Both the position numbers and the translations under genes were made by a program. Positions 1 through 5,530 of a stretch of DNA of 5,566 nt are shown here, piece by piece. The notes below the pieces were generated by a model. It was not told the origin of the DNA and did no database searches. It was given only the letters and a program-made list of their open reading frames with translations. Source of the DNA: Kiritimatiellia bacterium (GTDB lineage: Bacteria; Verrucomicrobiota; Kiritimatiellia; RFP12; UBA1067); assembly GCA_024405335.1 (NCBI GenBank), contig JAKSOX010000137.1, positions 1 through 5,566 of the forward strand, written 5' to 3'. The number at the start of each line of letters is the position of its first letter. The stretch's first letter is position 1.

Positions 1-25
1 AAGTCTTGAAGATGGTGTTTTTCCG

Positions 26-54
26 TTGCAGTCGCAAGGAACTTTTGGTATGGT
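26..54 (+). promoter_or_regulatory. Candidate promoter for the esterase gene
   Basis: TTGCAG (26-31) and TATGGT (49-54) are separated by 17 bases, and TGG directly before the -10 gives an extended -10 arrangement. The match to the sigma70 consensus is partial: 3 of 6 at -35 and 4 of 6 at -10. Transcription would start near position 60 and give a leader of about 30 bases containing the purine-rich AGGAGAGG at 71-78. The same geometry appears in front of the two other transcription units in this window, which adds a little support. No upstream gene is visible in positions 1-25. Confidence 0.33.
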
Positions 55-89
55 TTTGACGCAAGGAAAAAGGAGAGGATGGCATTGCA

Positions 90-1604
90 ATGAAAAAGAT
101 CGTCTTGGGTGCGTGCGCGGTTTGCGCGTGGTCGGTTTTCGGCGTGGAGTTGGCGTCGCCGTTCAAGGACGGCGCGGTGCTGCAGCGCGGGCGTCCCGTG
201 CCGGTGTGGGGCACGGCGGAGGCCGGCGAAAAGGTGACGGTGTCCTTCGCGGGGGCGACCGTTTCCGCCACGGCGGACGCGCAGGGCGCGTGGCGCGTGG
301 CGCTGCCCGCCATGAAGGCGTCCAAGGAATCGCGCGAGCTCGTCGTGCGCGGCGCGAAGGACGCGAAGACGGTGAAGGACGTGCTCGTGGGCGAGGTGTG
401 GATCGCGTCGGGCCAGAGCAACATGGAAATGCGGCTTTGGGGCGGGTCGAACCGTTTCAGCGACGAAGGCGGCGCGGTGCTTTCGCAGTTCGTGCGCCGG
501 CCACTCATCCGCTTCTTCTGCACGGCGAACTACAAGTGGAGCGTCACGCCCGTGAAGACGACGGACGCGAAGTGGGTGTCGCTCGCGCCGGAGAACGTCG
601 GCGGGACGAGCGCGGTGGCGTTTTATTTCGCCGAGGGCCTCAATCGCGAACTCGACGTGCCGGTGGGCGTCGTGGCCGCGTACTGGGGCGGCACGAACAT
701 CGACGCGTGGACGCCGCGGGAAGGGTACGACCTCCATCCCGAACTCGCCCCCGGCAAATACCCCGTGACGGCCAATTGGAATCCTTCGCTCGCGAAGGGC
801 GCGATTTCCGGCGGCTGCCAGCAGCCCACGGTGATCTACAACGCGCAGCTCGCGCCCGTGGCGCCGTTCGCGGTGCGCGGCGCCATCTGGTACCAGGGCG
901 AGCACAACACGAACCACGAAGACGAAGTGCCCACGTACGCCGCGCGCATGCACGCGCTGCACGACGGCTGGAAGAAGACGTTCGAGAATCCGGACTTCAA
1001 GCTGTATTTCGTCCAGATCGCGCAATATTGGTGCGGCGACGACGAAAAGCGCCTCGACCGCTGGTTCGACGTCCAGCGCCAGCAGGAGAAGTTCGCCGAG
1101 GAGGAGCCGAACGCCGGCATGGCGGTGACGAGCGACGTGCGCAGCTGGAAGGACGTGCATCCGCGTTCCAAGCTCGCGGTGGCGCGGCGGCTGCTGTTGT
1201 TGGCGCTCAAGCGCGACTACGGCTTCGCGGACGTCGTCTGCGATTCGCCCGTGTTCGAGAAGGCGACGCGGCTGGACAACGGCGACGTGAAGCTCGAATT
1301 CAAGCACGCGCCGAAGGGCTGGTACGTGTACAACGACGATTTTTCGCAGGAACTCTCGTTCGAGCTCCGCGACGCCGACGGCGTCTGGCATCCGGCGCAG
1401 GTGCGCAACCTGCACAAGCCCACCTACGTGTGGGACGGCGCTTCGGGCGTGGGCAAGGACGCGCATCTGGTGATCGGCTGGGCGCCCGGCGCGCACGTTT
1501 TCGCTCCGAAGGGCGTGCGCTACATGCGCGCGCCGCGCGGCAGGGGCAACCTCTACACCGACAAGGGACTCCCCGTCGGCCCCTTCGTCGGCGAAGTGCG
1601 GTGA
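90..1604 (+). CDS. Secreted sialate O-acetylesterase-like esterase (SASA/SGNH family)
   Basis: This 504-residue protein is probably a carbohydrate O-acetylesterase that removes acetyl groups from sialic acids or other acetylated glycans outside the cytoplasm. Residues 1-18 look like a Sec signal peptide: MKK, a hydrophobic stretch, and probable cleavage after Phe-Gly. Residues 20-90 form a beta-rich N-terminal domain with the family-typical VLQR and PVPVWG strings. The nucleophile motif GQSNMEM is at 108-114 (Ser110), WYQGE is at 267-271, and the Asp-x-His element DVHP is at 355-358, so the SGNH-type catalytic residues are all present. The length fits the family. ATG 90 follows AGGAGAGG (71-78) at a slightly long distance and is the first start that gives the signal peptide. 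The next gene is 109 bases away, behind a terminator-like hairpin, so this is probably a separate unit. The family also contains enzymes acting on xylan and other acetylated polysaccharides, so the substrate is not certain. A LGAC string at residues 6-9 is too close to the N-terminus to be a convincing lipobox. Confidence 0.9.
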   Translation: MKKIVLGACAVCAWSVFGVELASPFKDGAVLQRGRPVPVWGTAEAGEKVTVSFAGATVSATADAQGAWRVALPAMKASKESRELVVRGAKDAKTVKDVLVGEVWIASGQSNMEMRLWGGSNRFSDEGGAVLSQFVRRPLIRFFCTANYKWSVTPVKTTDAKWVSLAPENVGGTSAVAFYFAEGLNRELDVPVGVVAAYWGGTNIDAWTPREGYDLHPELAPGKYPVTANWNPSLAKGAISGGCQQPTVIYNAQLAPVAPFAVRGAIWYQGEHNTNHEDEVPTYAARMHALHDGWKKTFENPDFKLYFVQIAQYWCGDDEKRLDRWFDVQRQQEKFAEEEPNAGMAVTSDVRSWKDVHPRSKLAVARRLLLLALKRDYGFADVVCDSPVFEKATRLDNGDVKLEFKHAPKGWYVYNDDFSQELSFELRDADGVWHPAQVRNLHKPTYVWDGASGVGKDAHLVIGWAPGAHVFAPKGVRYMRAPRGRGNLYTDKGLPVGPFVGEVR

Positions 1605-1648
1605 AGCGGGCGGCGTTTCCGCGGTTGCATTTTGGCTGATTTTAGGGG

Positions 1649-1677
1649 TTGATTTTTTTGGCGCTCCGTGCCAAACT
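1649..1677 (+). promoter_or_regulatory. Candidate promoter for corA-der-mrp
   Basis: TTGATT (1649-1654) is followed after 17 bases by CAAACT (1672-1677), with TGC just before it as an extended -10. The -35 is reasonable and the -10 is poor (3 of 6). The predicted start is near 1684, so the transcript would begin beyond most of the terminator-like hairpin at 1665-1684 and would not be able to form it. This is a weak call based on spacing and position, 37 bases before the corA start. Confidence 0.33.
1657..1675. promoter_or_regulatory. Perfect palindrome, possible operator
   Basis: TTTGGC (1657-1662) and GCCAAA (1670-1675) form a perfect 6-bp inverted repeat around a 7-base centre, 19 bp in all. 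It lies between and across the candidate -35 and -10 of the corA promoter, which is where a dimeric repressor would bind. It could instead be an RNA hairpin in read-through transcripts or a chance match. No regulator gene is present in the window to pair it with. Confidence 0.33.
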
Positions 1678-1693
1678 ACACGGGATTTTTTTT
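1665..1693 (+). terminator. Terminator-like hairpin with T8 run
   Basis: CCGTG (1666-1670) pairs with CACGG (1679-1683) around an 8-base loop. The stem extends by a T-G wobble (1665/1684), and A1685 is followed by eight T residues (1686-1693). This is the shape of a Rho-independent terminator, about 60 bases after the esterase stop codon and just before the corA ribosome binding site. The stem is short for a strong terminator. Its most likely job is to stop esterase transcripts from entering corA. It physically overlaps the candidate corA promoter. Confidence 0.5.
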
Positions 1694-1700
1694 GAAGGGA

Positions 1701-1707
1701 AAGGAGG
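1701..1707 (+). promoter_or_regulatory. Strong Shine-Dalgarno of corA
   Basis: AAGGAGG lies six bases before ATG 1714 and is close to a full anti-SD match. It favours the first of the two adjacent ATG codons (1714 and 1717) as the start. It is the strongest ribosome binding site in the window. Confidence 0.7.
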
Positions 1708-1713
1708 TTTGGC

Positions 1714-2682
1714 ATGATGACGATCTACAAGTGGGAAAACGGCGGGTTGAAGGAAACGCCCGAGTTCGCGCCGTCGTGTTGGATCAACTTGTCCGAACCC
1801 ACCACGGCGGAGCTCGAAAAGGTGCTTTCGCATTCCCGGGTGCCGCGCGACTTCCTTACGGACCCGCTCGACCGCGAGGAACGTCCGCGTTTCGAATCCG
1901 AGGACGGATTCCACCTCGTCATCGTGCACGTGCCGTATCCCGTGCGCGGCGAAGAGGACGACGATTCCGTGCTGCCGTACGAGACGCTGCCGTTGGGCGT
2001 GGTGCTTTTCGGCAAGTCCGTGATCACGATCTGTTCGCAGGCGACGCCCGTGACGGGCGCGTTTCTCGACCAGATCCGCCGCGTGTGCCCGCCTTGCGAA
2101 CAGAACCGCTTCCTGTTCCGGCTGCTGTGGCACGCGGCCGTGCTTTTCCTGCGGTACTTGCGCGACATGCACGCGCGCACGGAAAACCTCGAGGACGATC
2201 TCCACGAATCCATTTCCAACGAAGCGCTGTTGAAGCTGCTCACCTACCAGAAGGCGCTCGTGTACTTTTCCACGTCGCTCAAGGCGGACAACATCCTCAT
2301 CAACCGGCTCGACCACGCGCGCCAGCTGAACATGACGGAAGACGACCGCGATTTCCTGGACGACGCGGCCGTCGAATACCAGCAGGCGCTGGAAACGGCC
2401 ACGATCCACGCGAACATCCTGAACGGCACGATGGACACCTTTGCGTCGCTGATCAACAACAACCTGAGCCGCGTGATGAAGTGGCTCGCCGTGGCGACCG
2501 TGCTTCTGGCCGTGCCCACGGTGATCACGTCGGCCTTCGGCATGAACGTGAACCTGCCGTTCGTCGAAGATCCGCAGCAGGGCGACGAGTGGGTGTTCTG
2601 GATGCTCTCGGCGATTTGCGGCGTGGTGTTGGCGGCCGTCGGCGGCGTTTTGTTTTATCTCCGCAAGCGGCGGGTTTTCTGA
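1714..2682 (+). CDS. corA: CorA family magnesium (Mg2+/Co2+) transporter
   Basis: This 322-residue inner-membrane protein of the CorA (2-TM-GxN) family should form a homopentameric channel for Mg2+ uptake, possibly also passing Co2+ or Ni2+. Residues 1 to about 250 form the acidic, helix-rich cytoplasmic funnel domain with no membrane segment. TM1 spans roughly 257-275 and ends in the diagnostic GMN selectivity motif at 276-278. The periplasmic loop NLPFVEDPQQGDE is acidic, as is usual in the family. TM2 spans about 293-315 and ends in the basic tail LRKRRVF. The length fits the shorter CorA members. The GMN motif rather than GIN argues for Mg2+ transport over a ZntB-like role, though ion specificity cannot be read with certainty. 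The gene has a very good ribosome binding site. It is followed after 18 bases by der and is probably the first gene of an operon. Confidence 0.93.
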   Translation: MMTIYKWENGGLKETPEFAPSCWINLSEPTTAELEKVLSHSRVPRDFLTDPLDREERPRFESEDGFHLVIVHVPYPVRGEEDDDSVLPYETLPLGVVLFGKSVITICSQATPVTGAFLDQIRRVCPPCEQNRFLFRLLWHAAVLFLRYLRDMHARTENLEDDLHESISNEALLKLLTYQKALVYFSTSLKADNILINRLDHARQLNMTEDDRDFLDDAAVEYQQALETATIHANILNGTMDTFASLINNNLSRVMKWLAVATVLLAVPTVITSAFGMNVNLPFVEDPQQGDEWVFWMLSAICGVVLAAVGGVLFYLRKRRVF

Positions 2683-2700
2683 CACGGGGAGGAACGCGGC

Positions 2701-4065
2701 ATGGCAACCATTTCGATCGTCGGGCGTCCGAACGTGGGCAAAAGCGCGCTGTTCAACCGCATTGCGCGCCAGCGCATCGCCATCGTGTTCGACCAGCCGG
2801 GCGTCACGCGCGATCGCGTGGCCCGCGAGATCACCGCGGGCGGCAAACGGTTCTTCCTGGTGGACACGGGCGGCATCGCGTTCGACAAGACGCCCGGCGC
2901 GGAGGATCCGTTCGCCGAGGAAACGCGCGGACAGGCCGCCCTCGCGGTGGCCGATTCCGATTTGTGCGTGGTGGTGCTGGACGCGCGCGCCGGCGTGACG
3001 CCGCTGGACGAAGAGGTGCTGAAGCGCGTGCGCGAGTCGGGTTGCCCGTGCGTGATCGCCGCGAACAAGTGCGACCGCCCCGAGGACGACGAGAAGGCGG
3101 ACGAGTTCAACCGGTTCGGCATGCCGGTGTTTCCGGTGTCGGCGGAGCACGGGCGCGGCGTCGCCGCGCTCGTCGATTTCGCCACGGCCAAACTGCCGGC
3201 GCAGGTCGAGGAGACGGCGGCGAAACCGTTGCGCGTGGTGATCGTGGGGCGTCCGAACGCGGGCAAGAGCTCCTACGTCAACCGTCTGCTCAACGCCGAG
3301 CGCGTGATCGTTTCCGACGTTCCGGGCACCACGCGCGACGCGGTGGACGTGCCGTTCACGATCGGCGAAGGCCCCACGGCGCGCCACTACGTGCTGGTGG
3401 ACACGGCGGGGCTGAAGAGCCACACGCAGATGTCCAAGACGAGCGTGGACAACTTCTCCCTTTTCCGCACCGAGCGGGCGATCGAAGAGGCGGACGTGGT
3501 GGTGCTGGTGATGGAATCCGAACTCGGCCCCGTGAAGCAGGACATGCGCATCGCGGGCAAGATCATCGACGCGCAGAAGTCCTGCGTGCTCCTGATGAAC
3601 AAGTGGGACCTCGCCGCCGAAAAGGGCATGAAGGAGTCGGACGCGACGGAGGTGATCCGCAAGGCGATGCCGTTCCTCTCGTACGCGCCGATCGTGTACT
3701 GCAGCGCGAAGTCCGGATACAACGTGCGCCGCACGGTGGAGGCGATCGACCTTGCGGCCGGTTCCGCGCAGACGACGCTGCCGACGGGCGTTCTGAACCG
3801 CACGATCGAGGTGGCGGCGAAGAAGACGCTTTCGCCGATGCGCAACGGCAAACGGCTGAAAATCTACTACGGCCTGCAGGTGGGTGCGAATCCCGTGACA
3901 ATCCGGCTGTTCGTGAACGACCCGGGGCTGGTGGTGCCGGCGTACAAGGCGTATCTCGAAAAGGCGATCCGCGCGCGGTTCGGACTCGAAGGCGCGCCGC
4001 TGAGGATGTTCATGAAGGCCCGTTCGCGCAAGGACGTGAGCGAGTTCAAAACGACCAAGAAGTGA
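2701..4065 (+). CDS. der: Ribosome biogenesis GTPase Der (EngA)
   Basis: This 454-residue protein has the tandem G-domain layout unique to Der/EngA, an essential GTPase that binds the 50S precursor and promotes late large-subunit assembly in the cytoplasm. G-domain 1 shows GRPNVGKS (8-15), the switch Thr36 in PGVTRD, DTGG (55-58), NKCD (122-125) and SAEHG (147-151). G-domain 2 shows GRPNAGKS (183-190), PGTTRDAVD, DTAG (234-237), NKWD (300-303) and SAK (335-337). The C-terminal part, from about 365, is the KH-like domain and ends in a basic tail. All GTP-binding motifs are intact in both domains. The usual Val of the second P-loop is Ala, and the segment after DTAG (SHTQMSKTSVDNFS) differs from the common arginine-rich switch II. 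ATG 2701 is preceded by GGGGAGGAA (2686-2694). The gene sits 18 bases after corA and 17 before mrp. The family assignment is essentially certain. Confidence 0.97.
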   Translation: MATISIVGRPNVGKSALFNRIARQRIAIVFDQPGVTRDRVAREITAGGKRFFLVDTGGIAFDKTPGAEDPFAEETRGQAALAVADSDLCVVVLDARAGVTPLDEEVLKRVRESGCPCVIAANKCDRPEDDEKADEFNRFGMPVFPVSAEHGRGVAALVDFATAKLPAQVEETAAKPLRVVIVGRPNAGKSSYVNRLLNAERVIVSDVPGTTRDAVDVPFTIGEGPTARHYVLVDTAGLKSHTQMSKTSVDNFSLFRTERAIEEADVVVLVMESELGPVKQDMRIAGKIIDAQKSCVLLMNKWDLAAEKGMKESDATEVIRKAMPFLSYAPIVYCSAKSGYNVRRTVEAIDLAAGSAQTTLPTGVLNRTIEVAAKKTLSPMRNGKRLKIYYGLQVGANPVTIRLFVNDPGLVVPAYKAYLEKAIRARFGLEGAPLRMFMKARSRKDVSEFKTTKK

Positions 4066-4068
4066 TCC

Positions 4069-4075
4069 GGGGGGG
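4069..4075 (+). promoter_or_regulatory. G7 tract acting as the mrp ribosome binding site
   Basis: A run of seven G residues followed by AA lies seven bases before ATG 4083 and is the only purine-rich candidate in the 17-base gap between der and mrp. It is a poor match to AGGAGG compared with those of corA and der, so mrp may depend partly on translational coupling with der. Confidence 0.4.
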
Positions 4076-4082
4076 AACGAAA

Positions 4083-4895
4083 ATGGCCTGTTCGCACGAT
4101 TGCAACAACTGTTCCGAAAACTGCGCCGAGAAGGGCAAGCCGCACGATTTCGCGCTGAAGCTCAACGCCCATTCCAAAGTGGGCAAGGTGATCGCCGTGG
4201 CGAGCGGCAAAGGCGGCGTCGGGAAGTCGTTGGTGACGACGCTCCTCGCGGTGGCGGCGGCGAAGCGCGGGCTCAAGGTGGGCGTTCTCGACGCGGACGT
4301 CACCGGCCCTTCCATCCCCAAGGCGTTCGGGCTGTCGGGCGGCTGCTTCCAGGACGAGCGCGGCATTTTGCCGAAACGCTCCACGTCGGGCATAGACGTG
4401 ATGTCGCTCAACCTGCTCGTCGAAAATCCGCAGGACCCCGTGGTGTGGCGCGGGCCGGTGATCGCGGGCTGCGTGGGGCAGTTCTGGACGGACGTGTTCT
4501 GGGGCGAGAAGGACGTGGTGTTCGTGGACATGCCGCCGGGAACGGGCGACGTGCCGCTCACGGTGTTCCAGTCGCTGCCGGTGGACGGCGTGGTGGTGGT
4601 GGCGTCGCCGCAGGAACTCGTGGGCATGATCGTGGAGAAATCCGTGCGCATGTGCGAGATGATGAAGAAGAAAATCGTCGGCCTCGTCGAGAACATGAGC
4701 TACTTCACGTGCCCGGACTGCGGCAAAAAGCTGGAAATCTTCGGCGCGTCGCGAGCGGGGGAAATCGCGGCAAAGCACGGCATCGCGCACGTCGCGCGCA
4801 TCCCGATCGACCCGGCGATAGCCCAGGCCGTCGACGCCGGCGCCGTCGAGACGCTCGAAGGCGATTGGCTCGACGAACTCGCCGCCGCGCTGTGA
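4083..4895 (+). CDS. mrp: Mrp/NBP35-type P-loop ATPase, Fe-S cluster carrier
   Basis: This 270-residue cytoplasmic protein of the Mrp/ApbC/NBP35 family binds a [4Fe-4S] cluster at a dimer interface and hands it to apo-proteins in an ATP-dependent way. A deviant Walker A, GKGGVGKS, is at 42-49. LDADVTGPSIPK follows, and the Walker B/switch region DMPPGTGD is at 149-156. The bridging Cys pair CPDC is at 210-213 after the family-typical VENMSYF. The N-terminus holds four cysteines, C3-x3-C7-x2-C10-x3-C14, probably a second Fe-S site comparable in role to the N-terminal cluster of NBP35. The N-terminal MIP18/DUF59 domain of the longer E. coli-type Mrp is absent. ATG 4083 retains the cysteine cluster, and the same reading frame continues open upstream only as a shadow of der. 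It is the last gene of the corA-der-mrp group; I see no strong terminator behind it. Confidence 0.93.
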   Translation: MACSHDCNNCSENCAEKGKPHDFALKLNAHSKVGKVIAVASGKGGVGKSLVTTLLAVAAAKRGLKVGVLDADVTGPSIPKAFGLSGGCFQDERGILPKRSTSGIDVMSLNLLVENPQDPVVWRGPVIAGCVGQFWTDVFWGEKDVVFVDMPPGTGDVPLTVFQSLPVDGVVVVASPQELVGMIVEKSVRMCEMMKKKIVGLVENMSYFTCPDCGKKLEIFGASRAGEIAAKHGIAHVARIPIDPAIAQAVDAGAVETLEGDWLDELAAAL

Positions 4896-4900
4896 CGCTC

Positions 4901-4929
4901 TTGCGGACGGCGCGGGAACGTGGTAAAAT
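4901..4929 (+). promoter_or_regulatory. Sigma70-like promoter with extended -10
   Basis: TTGCGG (4901-4906), a 17-base spacer and TAAAAT (4924-4929) preceded by TGG give a good extended -10 promoter (5 of 6 at -10). Its predicted start is near 4936, leaving a leader of about 33 bases to the ATG at 4969. It begins five bases after the mrp stop codon and would drive the coiled-coil gene and probably the tRNA-Ser gene behind it. The local A/T content at -10 stands out from the GC-rich surroundings. Confidence 0.55.
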
Positions 4930-4968
4930 TGCCGCCGTTTCAGTCACCCGGACCGTGTGGAACATCGC

Positions 4969-5373
4969 ATGATGACGCTTGAGGAAGAAGACGCGCGCGC
5001 CGCGAAAAAACGAGAGCTCGACGAGTATCTCGCCAAGATCCGCAAAAACATCGCGGATTCGCGCGCGCTTGTCGAGCAGGCAAATCTGCGCATCTCGGAA
5101 ACGGATCGTTTCCTCGAACAGCAGGGCGTGACGCGCGAACAGGTGCTGAACATGCGCTTTTCGAAGGAGCAGAAGCTTGCCGTCAACGAAGAGTTGCGGC
5201 GGCGCGGTCTGCCGCCGATCGAAGACGACGAAACGGCTTTCGATTTCGACGCGGCCACCGCCGAGGTGCGCGCTTCGCAGTTGGAGGAGGCGCCGGAGTC
5301 TTCGGGCGGAAACGACGCCTTGGCCGAACGCCAGCGCAAATTCGGAAATTTCATGCAGGCCTATCGTTTGTAG
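4969..5373 (+). CDS. Uncharacterised small coiled-coil protein
   Basis: I do not recognise this 134-residue protein. It is highly charged and has no cysteine, no signal peptide and no membrane segment, so it is probably cytoplasmic. Residues 17-49 show an unbroken 3-4 spacing of mostly apolar positions (L17, L21, I24, I28, S31, V35, A38, I42, T45, L49), which predicts about five heptads of coiled coil and hence a dimer or a coiled-coil partner. A second, probably helical segment (about 54-79, GVTREQVL to ELRRRGLPP) follows. The tail from 85 to 121 is acidic and low in complexity, and the last residues (RQRKFGNFMQAYRL) are basic and aromatic. ATG 4969 is chosen because GGAA (4959-4962) lies six bases upstream. 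GTG 4957 (138 residues) and ATG 4972 are alternatives. Regular codon structure and its own promoter support a real gene. The tRNA begins 18 bases after the stop. Confidence 0.72.
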   Translation: MMTLEEEDARAAKKRELDEYLAKIRKNIADSRALVEQANLRISETDRFLEQQGVTREQVLNMRFSKEQKLAVNEELRRRGLPPIEDDETAFDFDAATAEVRASQLEEAPESSGGNDALAERQRKFGNFMQAYRL

Positions 5374-5391
5374 GTTTGCGTGGCGACGCAC

Positions 5392-5479
5392 GGAGGGTTG
5401 GCGGAGCGGTCGATCGCGGCGGTCTTGAAAACCGTTGTCCCGCAAGGGACCGGGGGTTCGAATCCCTCACCCTCCGCCA
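5392..5479 (+). tRNA. tRNA-Ser (anticodon UGA)
   Basis: A complete class II tRNA reading UCA. The acceptor stem GGAGGGT (5392-5398) pairs perfectly with ACCCTCC (5469-5475), the discriminator is G5476, and CCA (5477-5479) is encoded. The D stem is GCG/CGC (5401-5403/5415-5417). The anticodon stem is 5419-5423/5431-5435 with loop CTTGAAA, so the anticodon is TGA at 5426-5428. The long variable arm GTCCC-GCAA-GGGAC (5437-5450) is the serine hallmark. The T arm is GGGGG/CCCTC around TTCGAAT (5457-5463). I see no promoter directly in front of it, so it is probably read from the promoter before the coiled-coil gene. Confidence 0.97.
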
Positions 5480-5497
5480 ACTTGCCGAAGGCAAGTT
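5479..5497 (+). terminator. Perfect 8-bp hairpin behind tRNA-Ser
   Basis: AACTTGCC (5479-5486) and GGCAAGTT (5490-5497) form a perfect 8-bp stem with a GAA loop, starting on the last base of the encoded CCA. It is followed by pyrimidine-rich sequence rather than a clean U run, so it could be a weak terminator, a processing signal for the tRNA 3' end, or part of a repeat element together with the heptamers that begin inside its right arm. Confidence 0.45.
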
Positions 5498-5530
5498 ACC
5501 TCTTACCTCTAACCTCTAACCTCAAACCTA
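5496..5530. repeat. Five tandem heptamers (TTACCTC/TAACCTC type)
   Basis: Five consecutive 7-bp units are visible: TTACCTC, TTACCTC, TAACCTC, TAACCTC and the degenerate AAACCTA. The first unit begins with the last two bases of the preceding hairpin. The array has strong strand asymmetry (pyrimidine plus A on the + strand) and is noncoding. Short tandem heptamers of this kind are known as intergenic STRR elements in cyanobacteria; whether this one belongs to a genome-wide family cannot be judged from one copy. The purine-rich 36 bases after it (5531-5566) show no gene. Confidence 0.75.

Noticed and set aside
105..116. Lipoprotein signal (LGAC) in the esterase
   Set aside because: The cysteine is residue 9, too early for a functional lipobox; a Sec signal with later cleavage fits better.
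26..1639. 537-codon plus-strand frame covering the esterase gene
   Set aside because: It is an Arg-rich shadow frame. The overlapping frame from 90 has a signal peptide and all catalytic motifs.
1642..3423. Long minus-strand open frame of 593 codons opposite corA and der
   Set aside because: Its product is rich in Arg, His and Ala with no domain, typical of a GC-rich antisense shadow. It lies opposite two confidently identified genes.
1668..4082. Frame open for about 800 codons upstream of and in frame with mrp
   Set aside because: It is a shifted frame of corA and der with an Arg/Gly-rich product. Only the part from ATG 4083 matches a protein family, so this is not a fusion.
3867..4790. 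Minus-strand frame of 307 codons opposite mrp
   Set aside because: It is a His/Arg-rich antisense shadow with no start signals or recognisable domain.
4907..4938. Inverted repeat ACGGCG-N20-CGCCGT around the -10 box behind mrp
   Set aside because: The loop is long, there is no T run, and GC-rich 6-mers recur easily here. I did not call it a terminator or operator.
5496..5530. CRISPR array or plant-telomere-like repeat
   Set aside because: The units are 7 bp, contiguous and without spacers, so it is not CRISPR. The resemblance of AAACCTAAAC to a telomere repeat is partial and probably chance.
5392..5530. Integration site of a mobile element at the tRNA-Ser 3' end
   Set aside because: No integrase gene and no second copy of the tRNA 3' end are in the window; only the repeat is visible.
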